Positions 36,488 through 46,954 are shown, counted from the first letter of the stretch. The stretch is DNA of 64,000 bases from Bifidobacterium bombi DSM 19703 (GCF_000737845.1 NZ_ATLK01000001.1:62001-126000); one strand, 5' to 3'. The notes: generated by a model not told the origin, from the sequence alone. A program made the numbers and translations.

Positions 36488-37385
36488 TCAGCCGATACCA
36501 CACGCCTCACCAGCATGACACACAACACGGCCTGTACTAGTGTGTGCGACCCAGTTTGGGTCGTATCCCGGGCTACTGCCTTGCGGCTGTTGCGCTGCGG
36601 GTGGGTTGTAGTTCTGTCGTGCGGGCGGGGTGTAGCCGCCTGCGGGTGCCCGCCAGCCACCCGCATACCCTGGCGCCGCCTGCTGCTGGGCCTGCGCCGC
36701 CTGTTGCGCGGCGGCCTGCTGCTGCGCCTCGGCTTGTGCCTGGGCTTGTGCGGCGGCCTGCTGGTCGGCTTCGCTCTTGGCCTGCACGCTGGCGTTCACC
36801 GCATCCGCAGCGTTCTTCGCCGCTCTTCGCGTCCTTCCCGTCGAGTGCCTTCTTCAACTGGGTGCGGGTGTTCTCGTCGGCGACCTTGCCCTCTGACGAG
36901 TCATACACGCTCTGCGCGTCGGCCAGTGTCTTGTCGTCGCGTGAGGCCAACACCTTCTTCACATCCGTCTTCACGGTCTTGATCTGTTTCGTATACCAGG
37001 CTTCGGCCTGGCCCAGTCTTCCGCTCGTCTCGAGCACGCTGTCACGCTTGCCCGTGGGGCAGGAGGGCATGGCCGGCTCCTTGCGTTTCAGATCGTCGGT
37101 CAGAGCGGTCACGCCCTTGGCGTCCTTGACCTGTTCGCCGGTCACGCCCTTGGCTTCCTTGACTTGCTTTCCGGCCAGGAGGCTCTCGTAGTCCTTGCGG
37201 GCTTTGAGGGCCGTGACACGCGCCTGGGTGCACTGACGGCCGGCCTGCGTGTCCTCGTGATGCTGCCACAGCAGCCAGCCTGCCGCGCACAACCCCACCA
37301 CCAGTGCTATCGCCACGACGGCGGCAACCGGTTTGAATGCGTTTCGACGTTCGTCACTGGGTTCTGGAATCTTTTCCACGCTCAT
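36488..37385 (-). pseudogene. membrane-anchored coiled-coil protein, frameshifted
   Basis: From the ATG at 37385 (MSVEKIPEPSDERRNAFKP) the frame has a cytoplasmic N-terminus, one membrane segment (VAAVVAIALVVGLCAAGWLLW) and a Lys/Asp-rich helical region of about 170 residues. Near 36822-36830 this frame loses sense (EERCGCGERQRAG), while the neighbouring frame gives the expected continuation AAKNAADAVNASVQAKSEADQQ, then a Gln/Ala-rich helix and a Gly/Pro/Tyr-rich tail ending at 36488. One extra base explains it. The intact protein would be about 298 residues. Similar bifidobacterial proteins are often called colicin-uptake-like because of the helix; that name carries no functional evidence. 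The error could be in the sequence. Confidence 0.75.
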
Positions 37386-37848
37386 CCTGATAATCCCTTC
37401 TTCGAGCGTTCGGATGATTGTACCAATATTAGCAAATATGCATAAAGTGCCGATATGCAAATCCGCTGTTCCTGAGAGCGTACGCATGTCTCTGATTGCA
37501 GCAGTGCGTATATATGGTTCCTGTTCTGGCGATTGTCTCCAGTGCAGCTGGAGTGTCCGTGTGCCACCGATCGGCTGTGTGGTTGTTGCGTTGAATATGT
37601 GGACATGGAATCGTTCGTATAGGAAAACCGGCGGATGTGCGCCAAGAATGCACATTGCCCGATGTGGATGCGAGAGAATTCGGTTTACCGGGAATTCATG
37701 GAACGTTGCAAACTGCGCTTGGCGAAATTCGTCGCGTGTTCGTTCACGATTCCGTGAATCGTTCTTTTGACCGATGGCTTCATTGAATCGCGCGATTTAT
37801 GCTGAAATTGTTGCTTTGTTTTGTATGAAGTATCGGTGAGGAGGAACT
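37386..37848. other. divergent gap between the frameshifted gene and the ABC exporter
   Basis: Non-coding 463 bases with short AT-rich parts suited to promoters in both directions. No convincing ORF; frames present lack ribosome sites. A small hairpin CTCCAGTGCAGCTGGAG is present near 37536. Confidence 0.4.
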
Positions 37849-38565
37849 GTGATCTCTGAAGCGGGTTTTGTGGCACAGCTGGAGGGTGTGGATTATGCCT
37901 ACCGCGACAAGCCGGTTTTGAAAGGCTTGTCATTGCATGTGAGTGTGGGAAAGGTGTATGGGCTGCTCGGGCGCAATGGCGCCGGTAAATCCACCACTAT
38001 GAAACTGTTGGTTGGTCAGATCATTCCCAGTACGGGGTCGGTGAGGCTGTTCGGTCGGAGTTTCGAACGTGGGCTGTTGGCACGCGTCGGCGCTTCCATA
38101 GACGGGCCGGCTTTGTATGGCCGTCTTTCCGCCAGGGACAACCTTCGCATCCACGCGGATCTGATTGGTGTGGAGAAAGACCGTGTCGATCAGATGCTAC
38201 AAGTGGTGGGACTTGACAATACCGGCAAGGCGCCGTCCTCACGGTTTTCCACTGGTATGAAGGCCAGACTCGCTCTGGCGATAGCATTGCTGGGTGACCC
38301 AGACCTGTTGATTTTGGACGAACCGCAGAACGGGCTTGATCCAGAAGGCATCCGTAGCTTGCGAGGTTTGTTGCGAGAATTCGTAGCCCGAGGCAAATCC
38401 GTGCTCATCAGTTCCCATGCCTTGGGTGAGATCGAGCATATAGCGGACGATATCGGCGTGCTTCAAGGCGGCTCCCTATGCTACGAAGGGCCCTTGGAAC
38501 GTCTCGCGCCTGACGGCGACTTGGAACGGGCGTATTTCCGTCTCAGTGGCGAATCAGGGAGGTGA
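37849..38565 (+). CDS. ABC-2 type exporter ATPase (BcrA/antibiotic-efflux class)
   Basis: ATP-binding subunit of 238 residues. Motifs: Walker A GRNGAGKSTT, signature FSTGMKARLALA, Walker B LLILDEPQNGLDPEG and the switch His in LISSHALGE. GTG at 37849 follows GAGGAGG. The signature region is FSTGMKxR rather than LSGGQ, typical of the bacitracin/lantibiotic-immunity class. It overlaps or touches the permease gene directly downstream. The pair may export a peptide or protect the membrane; no peptide precursor gene is visible nearby. Confidence 0.92.
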   Translation: MISEAGFVAQLEGVDYAYRDKPVLKGLSLHVSVGKVYGLLGRNGAGKSTTMKLLVGQIIPSTGSVRLFGRSFERGLLARVGASIDGPALYGRLSARDNLRIHADLIGVEKDRVDQMLQVVGLDNTGKAPSSRFSTGMKARLALAIALLGDPDLLILDEPQNGLDPEGIRSLRGLLREFVARGKSVLISSHALGEIEHIADDIGVLQGGSLCYEGPLERLAPDGDLERAYFRLSGESGR

Positions 38566-38572
38566 GCGCCAG

Positions 38573-40057
38573 GTGAAGGGGGTATTCAGGGCGGAACTGT
38601 TACGTTGGCGCCGAAGCAATGGATTGATATTGCTTGTGCTTGCGGCACTGTTTTCCATGCTTTCGGCCGTTATTGCGATGCTTGGAGGAGGTGTGCGCTG
38701 GGATTCGTACCTGGCAAGCGTTGTATTATGGGCGACGGGCGCGGCCCAACCCGCTGCAGCGTTGCTCATGGCGCTGGTGAACCAACGCGATGAAAAAGCC
38801 CGTTGGGGTGGTGCTCAGTGGCGGCAGACGGGCGCAAAGGTGTTGCTCCTGACGCGCTTCTGCGTCGTCGTGGTCGCGATACTGCTCATGAACGTCTGCG
38901 TCGTCCTCCCGCCTCTGATAGCAGGAAGCCTTGCGATAGGTGGGGATGTACCACTAGGCAAGTTCGCGGCGTTGGCCTTGGTGCTGACCATCGGGGCATG
39001 CACGCTATTGCCGATTTACGACTTGATTTCGCGCCGTTTGGGTCTGATCGTGCCTATCATAATCGCCGGTCTCTGGATGATTGTCGGTGTGCTATGTGCC
39101 GAAAAGACGGATTGGAAAATCATTCCCCCCGCATGGCCGATCCGGGCGTTGCTGCCGTTGCTCGGCACCCACGCCAATGGCACCGGCCTGGCAGATACCG
39201 ATCCGCTACGTTTCGAAAACCCCATGCCCGCTACTCTGCTTACACTCGCGGTAAACCTGCTGATTGTCATCCTTGTCTTGGGTGGTGTGAGGCTTGCGGG
39301 GAAGTTGTCTCAAATTATGGCTGCGAGCCGCGCAGTTGCGCCTGCGGTCACGTCTTCTACGGAAAGCTTCCGTGCCCTGCCGACGGATCGGCCGAAGCGG
39401 GTTGAAACAAGACCGTGGCGTGCGCAGTTCCTGTCCTTCAAGCGTACGCCGGTGTTCTGGGTTCCATTCGTCGGTTTGTTTTTGCAATGTTCGGTGTGGT
39501 TCACGTGGAGAGGCTTTTCGAATTATACGGTAGCGTTCTTCCAACTGATCGTCATCCCTTTGGAGGCGGCGTTGCTGGGGGTCCTGGGCTGGAGCTGCCA
39601 TGCCGGAGCGTTGCGCATCACGGCCACCCATGTTCAGGGTGTCGTCGTCCTGACCGTCATGCGAATGCTTGCGTTGTGGATGGTGGACGTGTTCGCGCTG
39701 CTGGCGGGGACGGTGTTTCTCGCGCTCGCCCATGTCGATGGTGCGGTGATGCTTCGTACGGTGCTCGTAGGTGCGTCTTTGGCGTGGATGCTGACCACTT
39801 TAGGGTATTGGCTTGCGGCGCGATGGGGAGAGGGGGTCGCGTATGCGGTTCAGGGTGCTGGTTTCGTGCTTGGTCTGATCACCGGATCCGGTGCATTCGG
39901 AACGATGCTGTGGCCGGTGTCGCCTTGGGCCTGGGCGTATGAGCCAACGACGATCGGCTGGGGTCCCACGATCGCCGTCACGGTTGTCTGTGCTTGTACG
40001 GGAGGGGTGATTTTGTGTCTGGCGATTGCTGCCAGCCACCGCCATATGCTTGCTTGA
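38573..40057 (+). CDS. ABC-2 type membrane permease
   Basis: Polytopic membrane subunit, about 494 residues with roughly twelve hydrophobic segments in two halves separated by a charged loop near residues 245-275 (RPKRVETRPWRAQFLSFKRTPVFW). The GTG at 38573 is chosen since GGGAGG lies ten bases before it; an earlier GTG at 38546 would overlap the ATPase gene. Works with the upstream ATPase as an exporter or immunity pump by context. The two-fold internal pattern (each half starting with a short R/W-rich amphipathic helix) suggests an internally duplicated ABC-2 permease. Confidence 0.82.
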   Translation: MKGVFRAELLRWRRSNGLILLVLAALFSMLSAVIAMLGGGVRWDSYLASVVLWATGAAQPAAALLMALVNQRDEKARWGGAQWRQTGAKVLLLTRFCVVVVAILLMNVCVVLPPLIAGSLAIGGDVPLGKFAALALVLTIGACTLLPIYDLISRRLGLIVPIIIAGLWMIVGVLCAEKTDWKIIPPAWPIRALLPLLGTHANGTGLADTDPLRFENPMPATLLTLAVNLLIVILVLGGVRLAGKLSQIMAASRAVAPAVTSSTESFRALPTDRPKRVETRPWRAQFLSFKRTPVFWVPFVGLFLQCSVWFTWRGFSNYTVAFFQLIVIPLEAALLGVLGWSCHAGALRITATHVQGVVVLTVMRMLALWMVDVFALLAGTVFLALAHVDGAVMLRTVLVGASLAWMLTTLGYWLAARWGEGVAYAVQGAGFVLGLITGSGAFGTMLWPVSPWAWAYEPTTIGWGPTIAVTVVCACTGGVILCLAIAASHRHMLA

Positions 40058-40603
40058 CAGCAGAGCCGAACGGTGTAAGGCGGATACCTTCCGTGGTGTG
40101 ATTGGACCCGGACTTATACCGAGGTTTGTGATTCATGGTTTCAGCCGCCGCGGGAGAGCATCGGTCTGCATGATGCGGAGCCTATTTGCAACGGTTGTGT
40201 TGATGGGTGAGTCTTCTTGAAGGTGGTTAGCATTGTCCTGAGCTGGAAGATATCCGTTCGCGTGGTTGGTTGTCGATGACTGTCCCAGTGGGCATGGTTT
40301 CGTTGTTGATGACAAGGGCTTGAGAATCCTGGTATGAATCGAGGACGTCTACTGATGGCTCTCTGGGTATCCAAGCTGTGTGTGATGAAGGCCTTTTGAA
40401 TCCAAGCTCACGACAATGTCGGTGAACGGTGTCGCTGCCGTCTGGTGCGATTGCGCTGAACGTTGAGAGCCGCTGGGCCAGTCTGGTTCGCCGACCGTTT
40501 TGTGACCTTCGCTCTGTAGACGGGGACGATCTATTCGTACTCATGGTACGGATGAAGACCAAAGCCGAACAGCGGGAATTGCATATTCGGGAATCCGCGG
40601 TTC
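40058..40603. other. gap after the ABC exporter
   Basis: About 550 bases with an open minus-strand frame (40227-40820) that overlaps the small membrane gene and looks non-coding (Arg/Ser/Cys-rich, no ribosome site). No repeat or strong terminator seen. Confidence 0.35.
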
Positions 40604-40906
40604 TTATGCATGGCTGCGAGACAGGTGCCAAAACGTCAGCAGTCCTATGGAGATTACGACCCTGACTATAACGTGCGAGAGATGAACCTGGCCGTACATC
40701 AGCAGTCCGTTCATGACGGCCGCAGCCACCAAACCCAGCAGGCCTACAGGCAGAAGCCAACTCCAACGAATCGAAGCCGCCAGGCAGACCGCGAAAAGCA
40801 CGTTCACGGCAATCGCCCACCAGGGCAGCGTTTTGTATGAGACGGCTGCTGCCGCTCCCATCACCAGTGCGTATATGAGGCTTATGATGTTCAAAGTGAG
40901 TTTCAT
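40604..40906 (-). CDS. small four-helix membrane protein, MerR-linked
   Basis: Hydrophobic protein of 100 residues with about three or four membrane segments (LNIISLIYALVMGAAAAVSY, WWAIAVNVLFAVCLAA, LLPVGLLGLVAAAVMNGLL, HVIVRVVISIGLLTFWHL). AAAGGAG lies before the ATG at 40906 and defines the start. I recognise no named family. It is divergent from a MerR-type regulator, with a palindrome between them, so it is probably the regulated output, perhaps a small transporter or stress protein. Function unknown. Confidence 0.72.
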   Translation of the reverse strand: MKLTLNIISLIYALVMGAAAAVSYKTLPWWAIAVNVLFAVCLAASIRWSWLLPVGLLGLVAAAVMNGLLMYGQVHLSHVIVRVVISIGLLTFWHLSRSHA

Positions 40907-40944
40907 GATGCTCCTTTTCGGGTTTTCAGTATCATTAGAGCATG

Positions 40945-40958
40945 TGGGGTGCACCCCA
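40945..40958. promoter_or_regulatory. palindromic operator between small membrane gene and MerR gene
   Basis: TGGGGTGCACCCCA is a perfect 14-base palindrome located midway between the divergent starts at 40906 and 40990. MerR-family regulators bind GC-rich dyads in such shared promoters. Only this copy is seen. Confidence 0.6.
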
Positions 40959-40989
40959 TAGCAAATCGGAACGCGGGAGTGGAGGCATC

Positions 40990-41379
40990 ATGGGGAATTC
41001 TGACATGCGGATAGGCGAGTTCGTCCTCGCACACCGGACCACGAAGGATACCGTGCGGTTCTACGTGCAGGAGGGGCTGATGCACCCGCGTAGGCTTGGA
41101 CGTAACTTCTGCTATGTGCAGAAGGACGGCGAGGATTTCGAGCAGATCAAATCCTTGCAGGATATGGGGTTCTCCATATCGGCCATCAAGGAGATCTATG
41201 ACAGGCATGAGCGCCAGTGCGGCACGGCGGAGCAATGGAAGGCAAATCTTGCGCTGGTGCGCAGGGAGATTGCGGCGATAGAGGAGCAGGAGGCGGTCCT
41301 GAGAAGAAGAAAGCTGCTTTTGGGCAATCTGCAGGAACAGCTACAGGAATTGCTGGGAGCAGGTGAAGAGGGCGTGTGA
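40990..41379 (+). CDS. MerR-family transcriptional regulator
   Basis: Regulator of 129 residues from the ATG at 40990, set by GGAGG just upstream. The MerR DNA-binding domain is clear: MRIGEFVLAHRTTKDTVRFYVQEGLMHPRRLGRNFCYVQKDGEDFEQIKSLQDMGFSISAIKEIY. A long dimerisation helix follows (EQWKANLALVRREIAAIEEQEAVLRRRKLLL). No C-terminal Cys cluster or large effector domain is present, so the signal is not obviously a metal; one Cys is in RQCG. It controls its divergent neighbour by inference. Confidence 0.9.
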   Translation: MGNSDMRIGEFVLAHRTTKDTVRFYVQEGLMHPRRLGRNFCYVQKDGEDFEQIKSLQDMGFSISAIKEIYDRHERQCGTAEQWKANLALVRREIAAIEEQEAVLRRRKLLLGNLQEQLQELLGAGEEGV

Positions 41380-41975
41380 ATCGGAAGGGAAAGTGCTCGA
41401 ATCGATCGGGAGAGCGGAGCCGCATCGGGGTGGTCCTGACGTCCGCTTCGCTGTGGAGGAGGCGTTGCGAATGCGCTGGGTGGTGGTGATGAGGCTCGCG
41501 GGAGCCATATGTTTAGTCATCTTAGGTGGGCGTTTCCATTTGGACGTTCGAGGACCGGGGATATAGGACGGGAAGCTGACATCGGAGGTGGTGTCGTTTT
41601 GATGTGGATTTCGGGATAAGGAAAGCGGAACCCTCCGAAGTGGAATCCTTTACATGCAGGGCTTTCCAGCACGTCCTTGAGGTCGTCGCTGATGATTGTG
41701 TTCGAAAGCCTCACATCATCAGTGTCCCTGCCTACCACCATGTACGTGACCTTCTGGAGCGGCCCACGACCGAACCTGTCGCCGTATCGGGAACCTTTCT
41801 CATATGTAAGCTAGCCGACTTATCGGTAAGTGCTCCTCAATTGACGGCACGAGAATGGTCATCAGTGGGAATGGTCTTCCCATTGCGGCGATACCAATTC
41901 TCGTGCCGAGCGAATCCTGTCATGTTTTCAGACCTTGTTCGTTTCGTCTCATGGCGATAGCGGCTCGGTTCCAAC
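41380..41975. other. gap with long nested inverted repeat
   Basis: No supportable gene in about 600 bases. Its right third holds the nested inverted repeat entered separately. Open frames here have no ribosome sites. Confidence 0.4.
41845..41908. repeat. nested inverted repeat (hairpin element)
   Basis: CGGCACGAGAAT (41845-41856) pairs with ATTCTCGTGCCG (41897-41908). Inside, TGGGAA and TTCCCA flank the centre of 41865-41882, giving a second stem. It lies 67 bases beyond the 3' end of the YhgE-like gene, so it may serve as a terminator, but it has no T-run. Confidence 0.75.
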
Positions 41976-44210
41976 TCAGCCCATGAGCTTGGTGGAAGCT
42001 ACCTTCGCCATGGTTCCTTGGTTGAACTTGGCAAGGGGTCGGCGAAGGAAGAGTCCCAGTAAAATCATGGGGACGATGAAGACGAGAAGCAAGCCGATTT
42101 CCTTCCAGAAGTCGTTCATGTAGATTCCGGCTATGGCGGCGCGCATGGCCTGGACGGAGTGGGTGGCTGGCAGATACGGGTTGACCATCGAGACGAATCT
42201 TGGCAGTACCTGCAAGGGGTACGCCCCTCCGGAGCCGGAAATCTGCATGACCAGGAAAATCACGCCTATGGCTTTGCCTATGTTGCCGAAAGTAGTCACC
42301 AAAGTGTAGATGAAGAAGGAGTACACCAAGGCGCTCAACCAGCCGGCTATCATGAAGAGCCAGGAGTGGACGGCGTGGACGTGCAGGAAAAGCAGGCTGC
42401 CGCCGCAGGAGAACGTCGCCTGAAGGAGCGCCATCAAGGCGAAGATGCCATAGTGACCGAAGTAGAGCTGGTACGGTTTGGGATTACCCAAGGCGGCTCG
42501 GGTCTTTCGGGAGACCGTGGTCTTCAGAGTCACGGCCAGGAGTAGGGAGCCCACCCACAGGGGGATGAAGGTGTAGAAAGGCGTCAATGCCGCTCCAAAG
42601 GTCTGCACGGGGAACACTGCGGTGCGCTTGAGCTTCACCGGCGCCGCAAGCGTGGTGGCCAGAACCTGGGGGTCGTGACCCCCCAATACCTCACGCACCT
42701 TGTCCATGTCCCCTGAGTTGAGGGCCTGTGTGAGCTTGTTGGAGAAATCGTTCAAACGGCCGCTCGTGGTATTGAGCTTGCCTGACATATCGGCCAATAT
42801 TCGCTGTAGCTTGCCCACGTCGCCCTTCGTCTTGCCTGTGGTGGAGGCAAGCTTGTTGAAGGTTGAGTCCAACTCGCCGGAGTTCTGGTCAAGAACGGCT
42901 GCGGTCTGGCCCAACGCCCCTGCCACATCGTCCAGTTGCGGCTTGAGCTTGCTGTCGAAGTTGGTTTTCACGGAGGCAATGCTCTCTTGGGCCTGTTTTG
43001 CCAGGTCCTTGACTTCCTGTCGCTGTTTGAGAGCATCGTCGTTCTTGGAGGCGAGATTCTGCGCGGTGGAGTTCAAGGCATTACTCAAAGCAGTGAGCTG
43101 GGAAATGACTTTGTCTATTTCCTGCAAGAGGATCTTCTTGGTGTCCTTGCCATTGGCCGCAGCGTGGCCCGCAGCGGTGAGCGACACCTGGTTGCCGTTG
43201 CCTGAGGCTGAGTCGGGCAATGCCGCTATGCTGTCGCGAATTTGCTGGTACCTGTCCTTCTGTTGGTCGACAAGGGTTGCCTGGTGGCGGATGCCAGTTG
43301 CCACATCCTGCATGCTGCGGTCCGCCAAATCAAGCGTGGAATCGATGTTCCGTCCCACTGCAATATATGAGGATCCGGACTGTGCCAGCGCTCCCGAAAG
43401 TGTGATCGTGGTGTCTTCCAAGCGGCCGGTGATGTCGTTGACGCCGCTCCTTGTCGCCTTTGCGTTGGTGAACGATTGGTCCGCATTTGAAACCAAGCCT
43501 TGCGCCAGCTGGTTGGAGGGTGTCATCAGCGATTCGGCACTGGTTCCCATGGCGCCGAAGGAGTTCAGAAGCTGTGCCGCCTGGCCCAACTCCGTGGAGA
43601 GGGAATTGATGTTGCCGGAGAAGTTGGACAGCTGATCTTTGGCCTGGGGTTTGCTTAACTGGTCGGTGAGCTGGGACGCGATGGATAGCGCCGTGCCGGT
43701 GATGGTCTTGGCGAACATCTCGTTGATTTGCGCGGACACCTGGTCGGCTCCTTGACCTGTGACCTTGGGTGCCAGAGCGTTTGTTTTCTCGTTCGTATAG
43801 TAGGTGAGTCCGGCATGCCGCACGTTGGCGGAGAAGAAGGTCATCATGTCGCGGCTGAAGTCCTCGGGAATGATGACCGAGGCATAGTATTTGCCTGACT
43901 TGGTACCGTCAATGGCATCTTCCTGGGAAGTGAACGTCCAATCAAGCTGGCTGTTGGCGCGCAGCTCATTGACCACCGTGTCGCCCACAGTGATTTTGAC
44001 GGGCATCAAATCCGACTTGTACCCCTTGTCGACGTTGGCGACGGCGAACTTGAGATTCTTCGTGTTGGAGAATGGATCCCATGAGGCTGCCACGTTGAAC
44101 CAAGTGAACAGGCCGGGAATGACGACGAGGCCGATCACGATGATGATTGAGACCACGTTCGAAGTCAGACGGCGAACGTCGCCGGTGAAGAGCTTCCATA
44201 TCGATTTCAT
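41976..44210 (-). CDS. YhgE/Pip-family membrane protein
   Basis: Full-length member, 744 residues. An N-terminal membrane segment (SNVVSIIIVIGLVVIPGLFTWFNV) is followed by the family motif WDPFSNTKNLKFAVANVDKG, a long extracytoplasmic Gln/Ser/Asp-rich helical region (about 150-520) and five C-terminal membrane segments with FGNIGKAIGVIFLVMQISGSGGAYPLQVLPRF. It overlaps the upstream sister gene by four bases, as a two-gene operon. The family includes phage-infection proteins (Pip) of lactococci and secretion-linked ESX/T7SS accessory proteins; the role in bifidobacteria is unknown. This copy is intact. Confidence 0.92.
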   Translation of the reverse strand: MKSIWKLFTGDVRRLTSNVVSIIIVIGLVVIPGLFTWFNVAASWDPFSNTKNLKFAVANVDKGYKSDLMPVKITVGDTVVNELRANSQLDWTFTSQEDAIDGTKSGKYYASVIIPEDFSRDMMTFFSANVRHAGLTYYTNEKTNALAPKVTGQGADQVSAQINEMFAKTITGTALSIASQLTDQLSKPQAKDQLSNFSGNINSLSTELGQAAQLLNSFGAMGTSAESLMTPSNQLAQGLVSNADQSFTNAKATRSGVNDITGRLEDTTITLSGALAQSGSSYIAVGRNIDSTLDLADRSMQDVATGIRHQATLVDQQKDRYQQIRDSIAALPDSASGNGNQVSLTAAGHAAANGKDTKKILLQEIDKVISQLTALSNALNSTAQNLASKNDDALKQRQEVKDLAKQAQESIASVKTNFDSKLKPQLDDVAGALGQTAAVLDQNSGELDSTFNKLASTTGKTKGDVGKLQRILADMSGKLNTTSGRLNDFSNKLTQALNSGDMDKVREVLGGHDPQVLATTLAAPVKLKRTAVFPVQTFGAALTPFYTFIPLWVGSLLLAVTLKTTVSRKTRAALGNPKPYQLYFGHYGIFALMALLQATFSCGGSLLFLHVHAVHSWLFMIAGWLSALVYSFFIYTLVTTFGNIGKAIGVIFLVMQISGSGGAYPLQVLPRFVSMVNPYLPATHSVQAMRAAIAGIYMNDFWKEIGLLLVFIVPMILLGLFLRRPLAKFNQGTMAKVASTKLMG

Positions 44211-46954
44211 GCCTGTTCACCTTCTCGCGGATGCGGATTGTGGATATCGGGTTGTCCCGTGGGTTCGTCTGGTTCCGTTGGAGGAGTCGTCGGCGGATTG
44301 GCTGTCGGAGGAGCCATGCGAATAGTGATGGCGTCTTCGCCGTCCGCGGCGTTCGTCGTGCTGGCTTTCGTCGCTTCGTGGCGTTCGGAGACTGATGGAG
44401 CTTTCTGTGCTCGCGTTTCGTGTTTGTAGAAGCGCCTGTGCCGTGGCTTGTCATATTCCAAGACTATGCCGCGAATCGTCTCCTCGCTCAGGGCACCGAG
44501 CCTGACCTCTCGCAGCATGCTGTCACGCATCATTTCGATAGCCATCAGGAAGGCGATGATGACAAGCACCCAAATGACCCAAGCCGACAGCGCCACCACC
44601 ATGCTGCTGGTAGTGAGCGAGAAGGTGACCGCAAGGATGGCTGGCACTATGATGCCGATGATGAGCGCTCCGCGCTTAAGTCTGGGATACAGGTTGGCGA
44701 AGCGGGAGGTGCGGGCCACGATGGCTTTGCCGGTATTCATCCTTGTCAGCCAAGGCTGCCAGAGCCTGGGAGAGCGTGAATTCGTGGCTGATCTGCCTGA
44801 CGGGTTCACCTACGATCATGTCACTGGCGGCGATTTCATGGGCGAAGAGACGGTTCAGGTTGTTTAGACGCGGGCGTCCAAGCAATCCCAGGATGAAGAA
44901 AAGCACGGCGAAGACAAAGAGCTTGCCGATATCCTTGGCTCAGTCATTGCGGTAGAAGCCGCCGATGGTCTCCCGCAAGGCGTTGATGGAGTAGGTGAAG
45001 GGGAAGAAGGGGTAAAGGTTGCGGAAGAAGGAAGGCATCATTTCGATGGGGTAGAGGCCAGAGCTTCCAGGAATCTGCAGGATGACCAATACGACGCACA
45101 GTGCCTTGCCGACATGCATGAAGGTGGTGGACAGCGCATACATGATCGATAGGTAGATCAGGGAAGTAATCACGGCGGTGAGTATGAAGAGCGGAGCCGA
45201 AGCGGTCTGCACGCCGATCAGCAGTGCTCCCACGGTGGTGATCAAGCCCTGTATGGCCGCCAGAGGTGCCAGCAGAAGCCAACGGCCCCAGTAGCGCTCA
45301 CCAGGTGTGGGGTTGTCGATGCCTTCGTCATCGACTTCCAGCTTGACGATTACCATCAGCATGAACGCGCCTACCCACAGAGACAGGTTGATGAAGAGCG
45401 GGGCCGTTCCTGAGCCGTAGGTAGCGACCGGATAGACCACTTTTGTGTCGAGTACGGTGGGTGAGAGCATGAAATCGGCTACTTTGGAGACATCGAGTTT
45501 GCCGTTCTTGCCGAAATATTGAGAAAGGACGTTTGAGGAGCCCACTGCGCTGACGTCGGTGATAAGGCTATCGAGCCTACCTTCCAAGCCGGCCAGATAG
45601 GCATCGGTGGAGGAGAAGGATTGGCGTGTGGCAGCCGCTGTTTGGTCCAGCTGGTCCAGAGTGGTTTTGGCCTGCTGAACCATTTTCCCCTGATTATCGA
45701 GCCCTTGGCTCAAGGCGTTGGACGAGCTTGACAGAGTCTGCAGGCCTTGGTTGAGCTTAGGTAGTGACCCTGAGATGACGTCTTTGCGTGCCGCGCCTGA
45801 GCGTGCCAGTGAACCTTGCGTTGCGTCGTTGAGTTGGTTGGCCCAAGAAGCCGATGTATTGACGGACTCGCCGATGTCAGAGTTCAGTTTCTGGAGGTCG
45901 GAGATCGATTGTTTGAGGTCCCCGTTGCGTTGCTTCAAGTCGGCGGCGATATCGCCGGAACCGGGCAGCTGTGATTCTCTGATGTCATCGATGAGTTGAT
46001 CGTTTTGACTGTTGATTTCCTGTGCTTCGCCAATCAGTGAGTCCACGCCGGCGTTCGCTACGGTTAGCTTGCCCGTCACCTTTGAAAGAGACAGGTTGGC
46101 TTGCCCGCTGGCTTGCGAGAGCAGACCGGATGCCTGATCGAGATCTCCGGAGGATGAGAGAAGGAAATCGTTGAGGCCGGCCTGTGTCTGGTTCAGATTG
46201 CTGCTGGCGTTGCTTAACCCCTGGGACGCCTCCTGCTGCATGTGGTGTGCATTGTCCAGCTTCTGACGAATTTTTTGTGTTTTAGAGGGAATGCGGTCGA
46301 GCTGACCATCGACGTCGCCGATGGTCGATCGTGCCTTCCTAGATTCGTCTTGACCTTTACTAGGTCCGAAATGGTTTTTCCGGTGACTTTCTGCTAATTT
46401 TGTCCAAGTCGTTCACCGGTCGAGTTCACCTTCGAGGAGACGACCTTGGAGACGGTGGAAACGAAGGTGTTGTTGACCTGCTTGTCCACCGTGGAGGCGC
46501 CGGTGTCGGTGACTTTGCTGGCGAGGGCATTCGCTTTCTCGTTGACGTAGTATTCCAATTGCGGGCGTGCCGATCCGTCGGTGATGACGCCGGTCAGCTG
46601 CTTGCTGAAGTCTTTGGGATGATGATCGCGGCGTAGCTTTCGCCGGATTTCACTTGGTCCATGCTTCGTCCTAGTCCAGGACCGCCAGCCGAGTTGGGAA
46701 TTGCCTTTGAGCTGGGACACGATCTGATTGCCCAGATTCGCCTTGCCCATGATCTCGTTGTCGGCACCGCGGTCTTGATTGACCACCGCCACACGGATGT
46801 TGAGCGTATTCCCGTATGGGTCCCAGAAGCCGAGCACGTTGAACCAGGAGTATAGCGGTGGGATGAATACGAGCCCAAAAAGAATCACCCATGCTGCCGG
46901 TACTCTTAGTAAACGTAAGATATCGCGCTTGACGATCGCGAATGCGTTCCTCAT
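44207..46954 (-). pseudogene. YhgE/Pip-family pseudogene
   Basis: The sister gene begins at 46954 (MRNAFAIVKRDILRLLRVPAAW, then GFWDPYGNTLNIRVAVVNQDRG) and would encode about 900 residues. It is broken repeatedly. The expected segment SMDQVKSGESYAAIIIPK sits in another frame near 46620-46690. A TAG stop interrupts LGQN/QKVTGK near 46394. A frameshift follows at about 46345. A TGA replaces a Trp codon at 44940 (GFYRND-stop-AKDIGKLFVFAVLFF), and a further shift occurs near 44740 before the C-terminal part ending at 44207. Point stops plus indels argue for real decay. The overlap with the intact downstream gene shows a former operon. Confidence 0.88.
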
